Shown piece by piece: positions 18,098-26,546 of a stretch of 64,000 nucleotides of DNA; the first letter of the stretch is position 1; each line of letters opens with the position of its first letter. A program made the position numbers and the translations under genes. Origin of the DNA: a candidate division WOR-3 bacterium (GTDB lineage Bacteria; Hydrothermota; Tepidihabitantia; Tepidihabitantales; Tepidihabitantaceae); the NCBI GenBank assembly GCA_024653355.1, contig JANLFQ010000001.1:248001-312000 (forward strand), read 5' to 3'. Below the pieces are notes generated by a model. It searched no databases. It saw only the letters and a program-made list of their open reading frames with translations, and was not told where the DNA came from.

Positions 18098-19084
18098 ATG
18101 GCAGCGGGTAATAAATTGAGAATCGACATCGGCATTGTTATGTTGCTTATTGTTCTTGGGTTGTTTGCGGTCCTGGAGTTTTTGATTGTTTCCGGGGTGA
18201 TTAACCCTTATGTCCACACCATTCTATGTTATGCCGGCATCGTGGTTATTTCCGCATTAGGGCTTAATTTAATTTATGGATATACAGGCCAGTTCTCGTT
18301 AGGTCATGCCGCATTTTATGGTATCGGTGGCTATACCGCAGCGCTGGTAACGCGGTCGATAGCGGCAAAGGGGTTGTGGGTGCTTCCTGTGGGTGTACTT
18401 GCCGGCGCATTAACGGCTGGGGTAATCGCCCTGCTGATTGGGCTGCCAATTTTACGGTTGAAGTCCGATTATCTCGGTATTGCGACGCTGGGTTTTGGGA
18501 TGATTGTCAATGTGCTGTTTAAAAATTCTGATAAATTGATAAAGGCAATGGGTGGGGCGGCAGGCATGCGGGGGATTGAGAGATTAACCACTTTTCCCTG
18601 GGTGTTTATCTTCTGTTTGGGGGCGGTAATTGTACTCCGTAACCTTGTTTTTTCGGGTGTAGGCCGGGCGTTGATTTCAATCCGCGAGGACGAACTGGCA
18701 GCAGAGGCGGTCGGGGTAAATGCCACTTCTTACAAGACCCTGGGGTTTGTCATTGGTTGTATGTTTGCCGGTGTGGCGGGAGGGCTTTATGCTCATCTTT
18801 ACACCTATCTCAATCCTGACAACTTCGACTTTCTTAAGTCAATTGATGTGTTGTTGATTGTTGTGATTGGCGGACTGGGAAGTATTTCTGGGACGATAAT
18901 TGCCGGTGCCGGCTGGGCATTTCTCCTCGAGGGTTTACGGGTTATCCTTCCTTCTGCGGTGCAGGAGTGGCGGATGGTTGTTTATCCCTTGGTTCTGATT
19001 GTAGTAATGCTGTTCCGCTCCGGTGGAATAATGGGGGGCAGTGAGTTCAATTTTCTAAAACCACAGGAGTATCGCCGGCGGTGA
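18098..19084 (+). CDS. livM: Branched-chain amino acid ABC permease LivM
   Basis: 328-residue second permease, about nine to ten membrane helices. The LivM signature is seen as LGLNLIYGYTGQFSLGHAAF with YGIGGYTAAL, then RLKSDYLGIATLGFG and the coupling-helix region SIREDELAAEAVGVN. It starts 5 bp after livH and its TGA overlaps the GTG start of livG. It forms the membrane channel as a heterodimer with LivH. Confidence 0.92.
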   Translation: MAAGNKLRIDIGIVMLLIVLGLFAVLEFLIVSGVINPYVHTILCYAGIVVISALGLNLIYGYTGQFSLGHAAFYGIGGYTAALVTRSIAAKGLWVLPVGVLAGALTAGVIALLIGLPILRLKSDYLGIATLGFGMIVNVLFKNSDKLIKAMGGAAGMRGIERLTTFPWVFIFCLGAVIVLRNLVFSGVGRALISIREDELAAEAVGVNATSYKTLGFVIGCMFAGVAGGLYAHLYTYLNPDNFDFLKSIDVLLIVVIGGLGSISGTIIAGAGWAFLLEGLRVILPSAVQEWRMVVYPLVLIVVMLFRSGGIMGGSEFNFLKPQEYRRR

Positions 19085-19851
19085 ATGTGCTACTTCAAGT
19101 TAAAGGGTTGACGAAAACATTTGGTGGGCTCGTCGCCGTAAAGGACTTTTCTCTGACGCTCGAAACCGGGGCGCTTACCGGATTGATTGGACCCAATGGT
19201 GCGGGTAAAACCACCGTTTTTAATCTTATAACCGGTATGATTACGCCCAGCAGCGGCTCAATCGTTTTTGCCGGTCGCCCGGTTGTTGGGCTAAAGCCTT
19301 ACCAAATATACCGGTTAGGGATTGGCAGGACATTTCAAAATATCAGGTTGTTTAACGAGCTCTCTGTTCTGGATAATGTGCGGGTGGCATATCACCATCG
19401 GGGTAATGCCGGGGTGTTTGATGCGATTATCCGCACACGCCGGTTTTATTCTGAAGAAAAAATGATAACAGAAAAAGCCCGTGAGTTGCTGTCGATTTTG
19501 GGGCTCGAGACAAGAGAAAAAGATATGGCAAAGAATCTTCCTTACGGCGAACAAAGGCGGCTGGAAATCGCCCGGGCATTGATTGCCGAACCGAAATTAC
19601 TGCTTTTAGACGAGCCGGCTGCAGGAATGAACCCGGCTGAGGTTGGGCGGTTGATGGATTTGATTCTTTTCATTCAGGACCGTTTTAAACTGACGATTTT
19701 ACTGATTGAGCATCAAATGAAGGTTGTAATGGGCATCTGTCGCTGGGTGTTGGTGATGGACTTTGGTGAATTAATCGCTCAGGGTGTTCCCGCTGAAGTT
19801 CAGAATAACCCCAAAGTCATCGAGGCTTATTTAGGCAAATCAGGAGGATAG
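19081..19851 (+). CDS. livG: Branched-chain amino acid ABC ATPase LivG
   Basis: 256-residue ATPase. Walker A is GPNGAGKTT, the LivG-specific segment GIGRTFQNIRLFNELSVLDN follows, the signature region reads LPYGEQRRLEIARAL (Tyr in the LSGGQ position, as is common for LivG) and Walker B is LLLLDEPAAGMNP. The GTG start at 19081 lies inside the livM stop (GTGA). The C-terminal IEAYLGK tail is typical. Confidence 0.92.
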   Translation: MNVLLQVKGLTKTFGGLVAVKDFSLTLETGALTGLIGPNGAGKTTVFNLITGMITPSSGSIVFAGRPVVGLKPYQIYRLGIGRTFQNIRLFNELSVLDNVRVAYHHRGNAGVFDAIIRTRRFYSEEKMITEKARELLSILGLETREKDMAKNLPYGEQRRLEIARALIAEPKLLLLDEPAAGMNPAEVGRLMDLILFIQDRFKLTILLIEHQMKVVMGICRWVLVMDFGELIAQGVPAEVQNNPKVIEAYLGKSGG

Positions 19852-19852
19852 G

Positions 19853-20554
19853 GTGCTTCAGGTGCACGATTTAGTTGTTGACTACGGCGCAATACGAGCA
19901 TTGCGGGGCATCTCTTTTACCGTGAAAGAGGGGGAGATTGTGACCCTGATTGGTGCTAACGGCGCGGGTAAGACAACAACCCTGAAGACCATCTCCGGTT
20001 TACAGAGGGCCTCAAGGGGCGAGATTTTATTTTCCGGCAAAAGGATTGACGGGTTAGGGGGGCACCAAATCACAAAACTGGGTATCGTTCATGTGCCGGA
20101 AGGGCGCCGGCCATTTGCCGATATGACTGTAAAGGAGAATTTACTGCTCGGCGCATACAATCGGCCCCGTGCCGAGGTTGAAAAGTCTTTCGAGCGGGTT
20201 TTTAAGTCATTTCCGAGATTAAGGGAGCGGCTGCATCAGCGCGCCGGCACACTTTCGGGCGGGGAGTTACAGATGCTGGCGATGGGCCGCGGGTTAATGG
20301 CAAGACCAAAACTGTTGATGCTGGACGAACCTTCAATGGGGCTCGCGCCGATTCTCGTTCAGGAGATTTTTTCTATCATTCAGGAGATAAATCAACAGGG
20401 CACGGCAATACTGCTTGTCGAGCAGAATGCGTTTATGGCGCTGCAGATTGCGCACCGGGCTTATGTGCTGGAAACGGGCCAGATTGTGCTCGAGGGAAAA
20501 GCGGATGAGTTGAGAGAGGCGCCTGAGGTCAAAGCCGCTTATCTCGGTGAATGA
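19853..20554 (+). CDS. livF: Branched-chain amino acid ABC ATPase LivF
   Basis: 233-residue ATPase of the LivF type: Walker A GANGAGKTT, the HVPEGRRPFADMTVKENLLLG segment (split here as GIVHVPEGRR then PFADMTVKENLLL), signature LSGGELQMLAMGRGL, and Walker B LLMLDEPSMGLAP. The GTG start is supported by an AGGAGG at 19842-19847, five nucleotides upstream. It ends in an ATGA overlap with the DUF2723 gene. No LivJ/LivK-type periplasmic binding protein gene is present in this cluster. Confidence 0.92.
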   Translation: MLQVHDLVVDYGAIRALRGISFTVKEGEIVTLIGANGAGKTTTLKTISGLQRASRGEILFSGKRIDGLGGHQITKLGIVHVPEGRRPFADMTVKENLLLGAYNRPRAEVEKSFERVFKSFPRLRERLHQRAGTLSGGELQMLAMGRGLMARPKLLMLDEPSMGLAPILVQEIFSIIQEINQQGTAILLVEQNAFMALQIAHRAYVLETGQIVLEGKADELREAPEVKAAYLGE

Positions 20555-22290
20555 CCCCGAAAAAACAAAACCGGGCTGAGTTCGTTTTCTTTTTGGCGGT
20601 ACCGGCGGTTTTTTGCGTTTACCTGCTCACCCGAGCACCAACGGTGGGCTTAATCGATTCCGGAGAACTGGCAGCGGGTTGTTACCTTCTTAACATCCTG
20701 CATCCAACCGGCTATCCAATGTGGACGCTACTGGGTCGAATAGCATCGCTTTTCCCGCTTGGGACGGTGGTCAACCGTGTTGCTTTGCTGAGTGCATTCT
20801 TTTCTGCGGTGGGCGTGGCATTTTTTATTGTGCTTTTGAAGCAACTCGGGTGTGGGAGTTCGGTTTCAGCGGCAATGGGTTCGATTCTCGGTTTTTCAAT
20901 TCCGGTCTGGTCAATAAGCACCGATGTCGAAGTTTATAGTTTCTCTTTAGCATTGATAATCGTTGTCTGGTGGGCGGTGGCAACATCGGATAGCAGAAAA
21001 AATTTTTTACTCTTTGCCTATCTTGCCGGGTTTACCCTGACAAATCATATGTTCGGACTGAGCGCGGTTCTGGGAGCCAGTTTTGTTTTGATTTTGCGGG
21101 AAAAACGGCGGCTGTTAAATCGGTTACCCTTGATGTTGTTACTGTTTTTACTGGGTTTGTCACCTTATCTATTTCTCATTCTTCGGGCGCGCTGTGAGCC
21201 GGTTTTAGCCTGGGGAAATCCGGTAGATTTAGAAAGGTTGTGGTGGCACATTACCGGGAAACAGTACCGCGTCTGGATGTTTTCTTCTTCTTTGAATGAG
21301 GTTTTGAGAAATGCGGGTAAAGGGATGTCCCTTTTAGCCGGTGGTTTGGGTTATGTGCTATTGCCCTTTTCGGTTTATGGTGGGCTACGGTTGTTCCGAG
21401 ATTTAAAGGCGGTTGCTTTAGGGTTAACAGTCAGCGCGGTAATCAGTTTTCTCTATGCGGTGAATTACAGTATTCCGGATATCGAGGCGTATTTTATCCC
21501 TTCGTTGGTCTGTTTGCTCATTTTTGCCGCAGTGGGAGTGGAGGGGATAAAAGGTAGCGGGCGTAAGTTTCGTCATCTGGTCTGGCTCGTTGCCCTGGGC
21601 GCGCTGGCATTAAATTTCCCGGCGCAGAACCGTGCCGACGATTGGGTCGCGTACGACCAGGCTTTGAACACGCTTGCAGCGGTGGACAGCAACGCAACGA
21701 TTATCACCGATTGGTGGGACCTTTATGCGCCGATTTTTTATCTGCAGCAGGTCGAAGGTGTGAGAACCGATGTGTGTATCATTGACAAAGAGCTGGTGCG
21801 GCGCTCCTGGTATTTTGAATACCTGAAGAGAAGTTATCCGTGGTTGATGGAACGGTCGCGGCTGGAAAAAGAGCGTTTTCTTGAGCACCTGCACCGCTTT
21901 GAGCACAACCAGCCTTACAGTCCGGTGGCGATTCAGGAGAGTTACATCTCGCTTTTAAGAAGTTTTTTCTTGAAATCTCCGGAGCGCCCCTGGTACACGA
22001 CTTTCCCGGAGACGGAAAACGAGGATGCCCGACAGCTGCTAAGCGGTTTTAAATTGGTACCGCTCGGCATCGTTTACCAGGTGCGGGAGGATACCTTAGT
22101 TCCAGCGTTTGATTACCATCGGTTACGAGTCCGTTTGCCGAAACGAAGGTTGGACGAACGAACGCAGGTTAATCTGAACCGTTACCGTTATTTTGTCAAG
22201 CAGCGGATAGATTTATTGATGAGTCAGGGAAGAAGGGAAGAGGCGGCAGCGGTTGCCGATTGGTATCAACAAAACTTTCTCCAGCGTTAA
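20551..22290 (+). CDS. DUF2723-family membrane protein (GT-C glycosyltransferase-like)
   Basis: 579-residue protein with roughly ten membrane helices in the first 380 residues and a soluble C-terminal part. The N-terminal pattern APTVGLIDSGELAAGCYLLN followed by LHPTGYPMWTLLGRIASLF matches the DUF2723 family, whose acidic DSGEL loop resembles the catalytic loop of GT-C protein O-mannosyltransferases. These proteins are common in FCB-group bacteria and probably glycosylate surface proteins from a lipid-linked sugar. Its start overlaps the livF stop by 4 bp, so it is co-transcribed with the transporter, although no functional link is obvious. Confidence 0.8.
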   Translation: MTPKKQNRAEFVFFLAVPAVFCVYLLTRAPTVGLIDSGELAAGCYLLNILHPTGYPMWTLLGRIASLFPLGTVVNRVALLSAFFSAVGVAFFIVLLKQLGCGSSVSAAMGSILGFSIPVWSISTDVEVYSFSLALIIVVWWAVATSDSRKNFLLFAYLAGFTLTNHMFGLSAVLGASFVLILREKRRLLNRLPLMLLLFLLGLSPYLFLILRARCEPVLAWGNPVDLERLWWHITGKQYRVWMFSSSLNEVLRNAGKGMSLLAGGLGYVLLPFSVYGGLRLFRDLKAVALGLTVSAVISFLYAVNYSIPDIEAYFIPSLVCLLIFAAVGVEGIKGSGRKFRHLVWLVALGALALNFPAQNRADDWVAYDQALNTLAAVDSNATIITDWWDLYAPIFYLQQVEGVRTDVCIIDKELVRRSWYFEYLKRSYPWLMERSRLEKERFLEHLHRFEHNQPYSPVAIQESYISLLRSFFLKSPERPWYTTFPETENEDARQLLSGFKLVPLGIVYQVREDTLVPAFDYHRLRVRLPKRRLDERTQVNLNRYRYFVKQRIDLLMSQGRREEAAAVADWYQQNFLQR

Positions 22291-22293
22291 TTG

Positions 22294-23352
22294 ATGGTTC
22301 CTTATTTCGTCCAGGTTTTTGCCAATGCCGGTTTAATGGCGGGGGTGGTTTACATTCCACTCCTGGCAAAGGAGCTGGGCGCCAGTGCCGCGGCAATCGG
22401 GTTGCTGGTGGGAGTTTACCAGGGAGCGCTGCTGTTTTCCAGTTTATTGTTTGGTAGATGGGCAGATTTCGGCAACCGAAAAAAGTTTGTTGTGCTGGGT
22501 TTAGCCCTTTCGGCACTGACTATCGCGCTGCACATACCGATAAAAAACCTATCCGGGCTGTTTCTGGTTCGATTTTTTACCGGGCTGTGTGCCGGGATAT
22601 TTCCGGCGGCACTGGTCGCCTATTTTTACGAGAGTAATAAGCGTCTGGGGCGATTCAGCGGGTTTGGTTCACTGGGCTGGGCGGCAGGGGCGTTGATTGT
22701 CGGGCTGGTCAGCACAAAGGCGATTTTTCTGGTTGCGGCAGTGGCGATTGCGTTAACCAGCGCAGGGGCATTTTTGGGGTTGCGCAGTCAGCGGGTTGCG
22801 CTGGGTCAAACCTTCTTCAATTTGCAGGTTTTGAAGAGAAACTGGCGAATTTATCTTTCTTTCCTTTTACGGCATCTCGGGGCGTTCAGCATCTGGACAA
22901 TTTTCCCGGTCTATCTGGTCAGCCTCGGGGCAAGTCGGTTCTGGGTTGGTTTGGTTTATGCGCTCAACCCTTTGGGGCAATTTGTGTTTATGAATGTGGT
23001 TGAGTCCTATGGTGAAGAAAAACTGATCAAGGCGGGACTGCTGCTTTCTATTTTAGTATTCATCGCCTTCGGGCTGGCAACCGATTTTCGGCAGGTGATT
23101 CCGATTCAACTCGTCCTTGCCCTTTCCTGGTCCTGCCTTTATCTCGGGACATTAAAGCAGTTGATGCGTACCAATCCAGAAAGGTCAACCGCTGCCGGTA
23201 TGCTGCAATCGGTATTGAGCCTTGCTGCGGTATGCGGCGCATTGCTGGAAGGTGTTACCGGTAACTTCGGTTATCGAACGGTGATGTTTGTTGCGGCGGG
23301 TTTGGCTTTAGCCGGCACACTGATTTACTTTCTGACCCCGGAAAAGACCTGA
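22294..23352 (+). CDS. Major facilitator superfamily transporter
   Basis: About 352 residues with eleven to twelve hydrophobic segments. The loop after the second helix reads FGRWADFGNRKKFV, which corresponds to the MFS signature (GxxxDxxGRR-like), and the N- and C-halves are similar in layout. The substrate is not readable; the closest general type is the drug/metabolite efflux carriers. A TTG at 22291 immediately precedes the ATG at 22294 and either could be used. It starts 3 bp after the DUF2723 gene and meets the EamA gene stop-to-stop with no spacer and no visible terminator. Confidence 0.8.
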   Translation: MVPYFVQVFANAGLMAGVVYIPLLAKELGASAAAIGLLVGVYQGALLFSSLLFGRWADFGNRKKFVVLGLALSALTIALHIPIKNLSGLFLVRFFTGLCAGIFPAALVAYFYESNKRLGRFSGFGSLGWAAGALIVGLVSTKAIFLVAAVAIALTSAGAFLGLRSQRVALGQTFFNLQVLKRNWRIYLSFLLRHLGAFSIWTIFPVYLVSLGASRFWVGLVYALNPLGQFVFMNVVESYGEEKLIKAGLLLSILVFIAFGLATDFRQVIPIQLVLALSWSCLYLGTLKQLMRTNPERSTAAGMLQSVLSLAAVCGALLEGVTGNFGYRTVMFVAAGLALAGTLIYFLTPEKT

Positions 23353-23751
23353 TTAAGATAGGAACAGAACCGCCAAGATGGCAAACCCCAAACCGATTAG
23401 GTGTTTTAGGTTTAACGGTTCTTTGAGAATGAGGTAGCCGAGAACCGCCGGCACGATGATGTACATCCCGGTTAAAGGGATGACAACCGAAGCGGGTCCC
23501 TTTTTCATTGCCAGGTAGAAGAACACCGTTGCTAAACCGGCCGCAGCCCCGGAGAGAAAGGCGATGGGTGCGGTTTTAACCCAGCGCATCGTTCCTACCG
23601 ATAAGGTGTAGATAAGTATTGGCAAAATGCTGGCGATTGTTGACCAGAGGGCGATAGTTTCTGCCGGGGTGTCGCGGGTGAGGATTTTTGTCAAAAATCC
23701 CCAGATACCCCAGAGGAGCAAGGTTAGAATCGACAGCAGCCGGTAGTCCAT
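23353..23751 (-). CDS. Half-size EamA/DMT-family membrane protein
   Basis: 132-residue protein with four predicted membrane helices and a single EamA domain. LLLWGIWGFLTKI at the start, FFYLAMKKGPASVVIPLTGM in the middle and GYLILKEPLNLKHLIGLG near the end are typical of the drug/metabolite transporter superfamily, where most members have two such domains in about 300 residues. Half-size members probably work as dimers. A promoter just upstream would make its mRNA leaderless. The substrate is unknown. Confidence 0.8.
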   Translation of the reverse strand: MDYRLLSILTLLLWGIWGFLTKILTRDTPAETIALWSTIASILPILIYTLSVGTMRWVKTAPIAFLSGAAAGLATVFFYLAMKKGPASVVIPLTGMYIIVPAVLGYLILKEPLNLKHLIGLGFAILAVLFLS

Positions 23752-23758
23752 CGGGCAA

Positions 23759-23787
23759 ATCCTAACAACCTTTCAATAAGGTGTCAA
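23759..23787 (-). promoter_or_regulatory. Promoter of the EamA gene
   Basis: On the minus strand TTGACA (23782-23787), 17-bp spacer, TAGGAT (23759-23764). The predicted start is one base before the ATG at 23751; no ribosome-binding site is visible. Confidence 0.5.
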
Positions 23788-23807
23788 CGGTTTAATGCGC
23801 TTTAATG

Positions 23808-24770
23808 TTACAGGTTGATATTGACCGGCACCCAGTTGTAGCCGCCGTCACGGGATTGTAACAGGGTAAGTTCGTCGCCACCGATGATGCCAACAATTCC
23901 ATCCGGGAAGAAGCGGATTGAATACAGGTCATTGGTTGTTCCAGAGTTGATTTTCTCCCAGGTTTCGCCGCCATCGACGGTGTGAATCACCGTTCCTTTT
24001 GCACCGACACAGAAACCAGCCATCGTGTCGTGTCTCATATCAAGCGAGTAAAGCGCCGGGAGTGCGATATCAAGGGGCAGGGGGCGCCAGATTTCACCGC
24101 CGTTCGGAGTAAAAAACACCTTGCCCGAAGTCGTGGTCATAAATCCGACAATGTCGTCTGCCGGGAAATGGACCGCAGTAAAGTGGGTGTGAGCAACAAG
24201 GCCCTGGACATTCTCCTTCTGGGAAAACCACAGTTCTCCGCTTGTGGATGTTTTTAAGACCGTGCCATTAAGACCGACCGCATATCCGGTCATATCGTCG
24301 GCCGGGAAGTGAATGTCCATAATTTTTTCATCCGTGGCGGTCATAAGTTTTTCCCAGGTTTTACCGCTATCTCCGGTACGGAGGATTGTGCCGTTATCGC
24401 CGGCAACAAAGCCAATTTCCGCTGAGACGGGAAATTTTATCGACCGCAAGTCCACCTTTGTGCCGGGGTTCAACAAGGACCAGGTTTTGCCCCCGTCTTC
24501 GGTTTTGATAACGGTCCCGGCATCGCCGCAAATGTAGCCGATATCCGAGTCCTGAGGAAAACAGACAGAGTAAAGATTAACCGTGACCGGTGCCTTGACT
24601 CTTTCCCAGTTTGCGCCGCCGTCGCGGGTTAAGATAATAAGCCCATTGTCGCCGACCGCATAGGCGACAAGGCTGTTTTCAAAAGCAAACACCGAGTTGA
24701 TACGATTCGGCATCGGTATATGATACCCGAAAAGACCGGTTTCTGTCAAGTTTCCAGTGGTCCCTGACAA
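23808..24770 (-). CDS. Ycf48-like seven-bladed beta-propeller protein without a signal peptide
   Basis: About 320 residues made of seven repeats, each ending in an [T/S]xDGGxxW-type BNR/Ycf48 motif (LTRDGGANW, KTEDGGKTW, RTGDSGKTW, KTSTSGELW, FTPNGGEIW, HTVDGGETW, QSRDGGYNW). Seven repeats fit one complete Ycf48-type propeller, a fold used for protein assembly or binding. The start is uncertain: TTG at 24770 or ATG at 24713; an in-frame stop at 24795-24797 excludes a longer protein and neither start gives a signal peptide. Relatives in this window are secreted (54071-55360), so this copy may be cytoplasmic or may have lost its export signal. Function unknown. Confidence 0.75.
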   Translation of the reverse strand: MSGTTGNLTETGLFGYHIPMPNRINSVFAFENSLVAYAVGDNGLIILTRDGGANWERVKAPVTVNLYSVCFPQDSDIGYICGDAGTVIKTEDGGKTWSLLNPGTKVDLRSIKFPVSAEIGFVAGDNGTILRTGDSGKTWEKLMTATDEKIMDIHFPADDMTGYAVGLNGTVLKTSTSGELWFSQKENVQGLVAHTHFTAVHFPADDIVGFMTTTSGKVFFTPNGGEIWRPLPLDIALPALYSLDMRHDTMAGFCVGAKGTVIHTVDGGETWEKINSGTTNDLYSIRFFPDGIVGIIGGDELTLLQSRDGGYNWVPVNINL

Positions 24771-25469
24771 TGGTTTACAGTGATAGTTTATTCCTCAAAT
24801 TCAAGGAGAGCGGCGGGCTTAAAACCTAATTGAGATAATAGCGGGGTGTGAGAGTTGATTCATAAGACCGGGTCAAAACACGCTCTAACTGCCGTTTATC
24901 AGGCTAACTTAGAACCAATCGGTAAGAGAGTACGACAAGGTAGTGTTAATACCCATCTGTCCGGTATCTCGGATAGGCTCTGGGAAAGCGTTCAGTAGTT
25001 GAATCATTAAGCGACTCAGGGAACGACTCCCTGAGCGGCTACCAGACCGATTTGGCGAACCCTTATCAGAACGGTGGTTGATGTAAATAAGTGACATATT
25101 TGTAATAATTTAACTCTACAAAAGGTCGAATCTTTTTGGGTTTTGTAACCGGTTTTGATGAATCGCAGATAGCCCAGGGTGCAAAGGTGTGAGACCTGAT
25201 GAAATCTTAAATGAACCGGAAAGCACAATGCACCAACTTTTCCCCTTACCCAATTTTACAACCCGCAGCCATTAGACTGTTATTTTAGAAATGGGGTAAC
25301 CTTGCCGGAATTAAATTAAGTCAGAAATGGGTGTTTGTAAGATTAGCCCATAGAAAGCAACAACGGTTTTGTGCCGGCTACGCTTGTATACCACCGGCAC
25401 GATACGACTTCTTTTCGCCTTCCGAGGAATTACTTTGAATTGGTCCGGGAAGATGTTCTAACGCAAATC
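24771..25469. other. Intergenic region without a recognisable gene
   Basis: About 700 bp between the propeller gene and the gapA promoter. Short frames in it have no family features or ribosome-binding sites. The only structure noticed is a perfect 8-bp inverted repeat (CTCAGGGA, 5-nt gap, TCCCTGAG) at 25015-25035. Confidence 0.6.
25015..25035. repeat. Short inverted repeat
   Basis: CTCAGGGA (25015-25022) and TCCCTGAG (25028-25035) are perfect complements around the 5-nt gap ACGAC. No T-run follows on either strand, so it is not a standard terminator. Function unknown. Confidence 0.6.
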
Positions 25470-25497
25470 TTGACGGAATGTTACTGGTTAATAATAT
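25470..25497 (+). promoter_or_regulatory. Promoter of gapA-pgk-tpiA
   Basis: TTGACG (25470-25475), 16-bp spacer, TAATAT (25492-25497). The predicted start near 25504 leaves a leader of about 29 nt that contains the AAAGGTGG ribosome-binding site at 25520-25527. Confidence 0.6.
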
Positions 25498-25532
25498 TTA
25501 CCTGTCAGCTGTTAAAAAGAAAGGTGGTTTTT

Positions 25533-26546
25533 ATGGCAAAGAAGGTTAGATTAGGAATAAATGGTTTTGGTCGTATTGGCCGATTGGTTGGTCGGCTTGT
25601 TTCCCGGCATCCGAGAATTGAACTTGCGGGCGTGAACGATGTTACCGATGCCGCGACCCTGGCTCATCTGTTAAAATACGATTCAGTGCACGGGTTTTTT
25701 AAGGAGGAAGTGGTATGTGAAGGGGATGAACTGATTATTGCAGGCCGACGGGCAAGGGTAACGGCGATTAAGTCTCCGGCGGATTTGCCCTGGCGTGAGC
25801 AAGAAGTGGATATCGTGCTGGAGTCAACCGGGCTTTTCCGAAGTTACGAAAAGGCGCGTGGCCACCTGCAAGCCGGGGCGCGCAAGGTTGTGATTTCTGC
25901 TCCGCCCAAGGGTGAAGGGGTCAAGTCAATCGTAATGGGGGTGAATGAGGATTCGTACAATCCGGTTGAAGACAATGTGGTCTCAAATGCATCGTGTACG
26001 ACCAACTGTGTTGTACCGGTTGCCAAGGTACTGCACGAGTGCTTTACGATAAAACAAGGTTATATGACGACGGTGCACGCTTACACTAATGACCAGCGCA
26101 TCCTTGATTTGCCGCATTCGGATTTGCGAAGGGCACGGGCCGCAGCCATGTCAATGATACCGACTTCAACCGGCGCCGCGAAGTTGATCGGGGTAATTTT
26201 CCCGGAACTCAAGGGAAAAATTGATGGCATGGCGATTCGCGTTCCGACACCGGATGTTTCGATTGTTGACCTCGCCTGCGTAGTAGAAAAGAAGACGACC
26301 GTTGAGGAGGTTAATCAGGCATTCCGGGAAGCGGCTGAAGGCAAATTGAAGGGGATTATTCAATATATTACCGAACCGCTGGTTTCGGTGGACCTGGTTG
26401 GTAATCCCCACTCGGCGATTTTTGACGCCGGTTTGACATCGGTGGTTGATGGTAGCCTGGTTAAAGTCTACGCCTGGTACGACAACGAATTTGGCTACGC
26501 CTGCCGATTGGTGGATTTGATTGATTACATTGCCGAGAGGATGTAA
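25533..26546 (+). CDS. gapA: Glyceraldehyde-3-phosphate dehydrogenase, type I
   Basis: 337-residue glycolytic enzyme that oxidises and phosphorylates glyceraldehyde-3-phosphate with NAD. RLGINGFGRIGRLVGRL binds NAD, SNASCTTNCVVPVAK carries the catalytic Cys, and WYDNEFGYACRLVDL is the C-terminal family motif. The frame is open upstream to 25371, but the ATG at 25533 is chosen because it gives the canonical MAKKVRLGINGFG start and is preceded by a good AAAGGTGG ribosome-binding site. Its stop overlaps the pgk ATG by one base, the start of the classical gapA-pgk-tpiA order. Confidence 0.96.
   Translation: MAKKVRLGINGFGRIGRLVGRLVSRHPRIELAGVNDVTDAATLAHLLKYDSVHGFFKEEVVCEGDELIIAGRRARVTAIKSPADLPWREQEVDIVLESTGLFRSYEKARGHLQAGARKVVISAPPKGEGVKSIVMGVNEDSYNPVEDNVVSNASCTTNCVVPVAKVLHECFTIKQGYMTTVHAYTNDQRILDLPHSDLRRARAAAMSMIPTSTGAAKLIGVIFPELKGKIDGMAIRVPTPDVSIVDLACVVEKKTTVEEVNQAFREAAEGKLKGIIQYITEPLVSVDLVGNPHSAIFDAGLTSVVDGSLVKVYAWYDNEFGYACRLVDLIDYIAERM

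Noticed and set aside
25015-25035. Inverted repeat as a transcription terminator
   Set aside because: No T-run follows on either strand and no gene ends next to it.
25371-25532. N-terminal extension of gapA by 54 residues
   Set aside because: The extension has no GAPDH features, contains the promoter, and a ribosome-binding site precedes the ATG at 25533.
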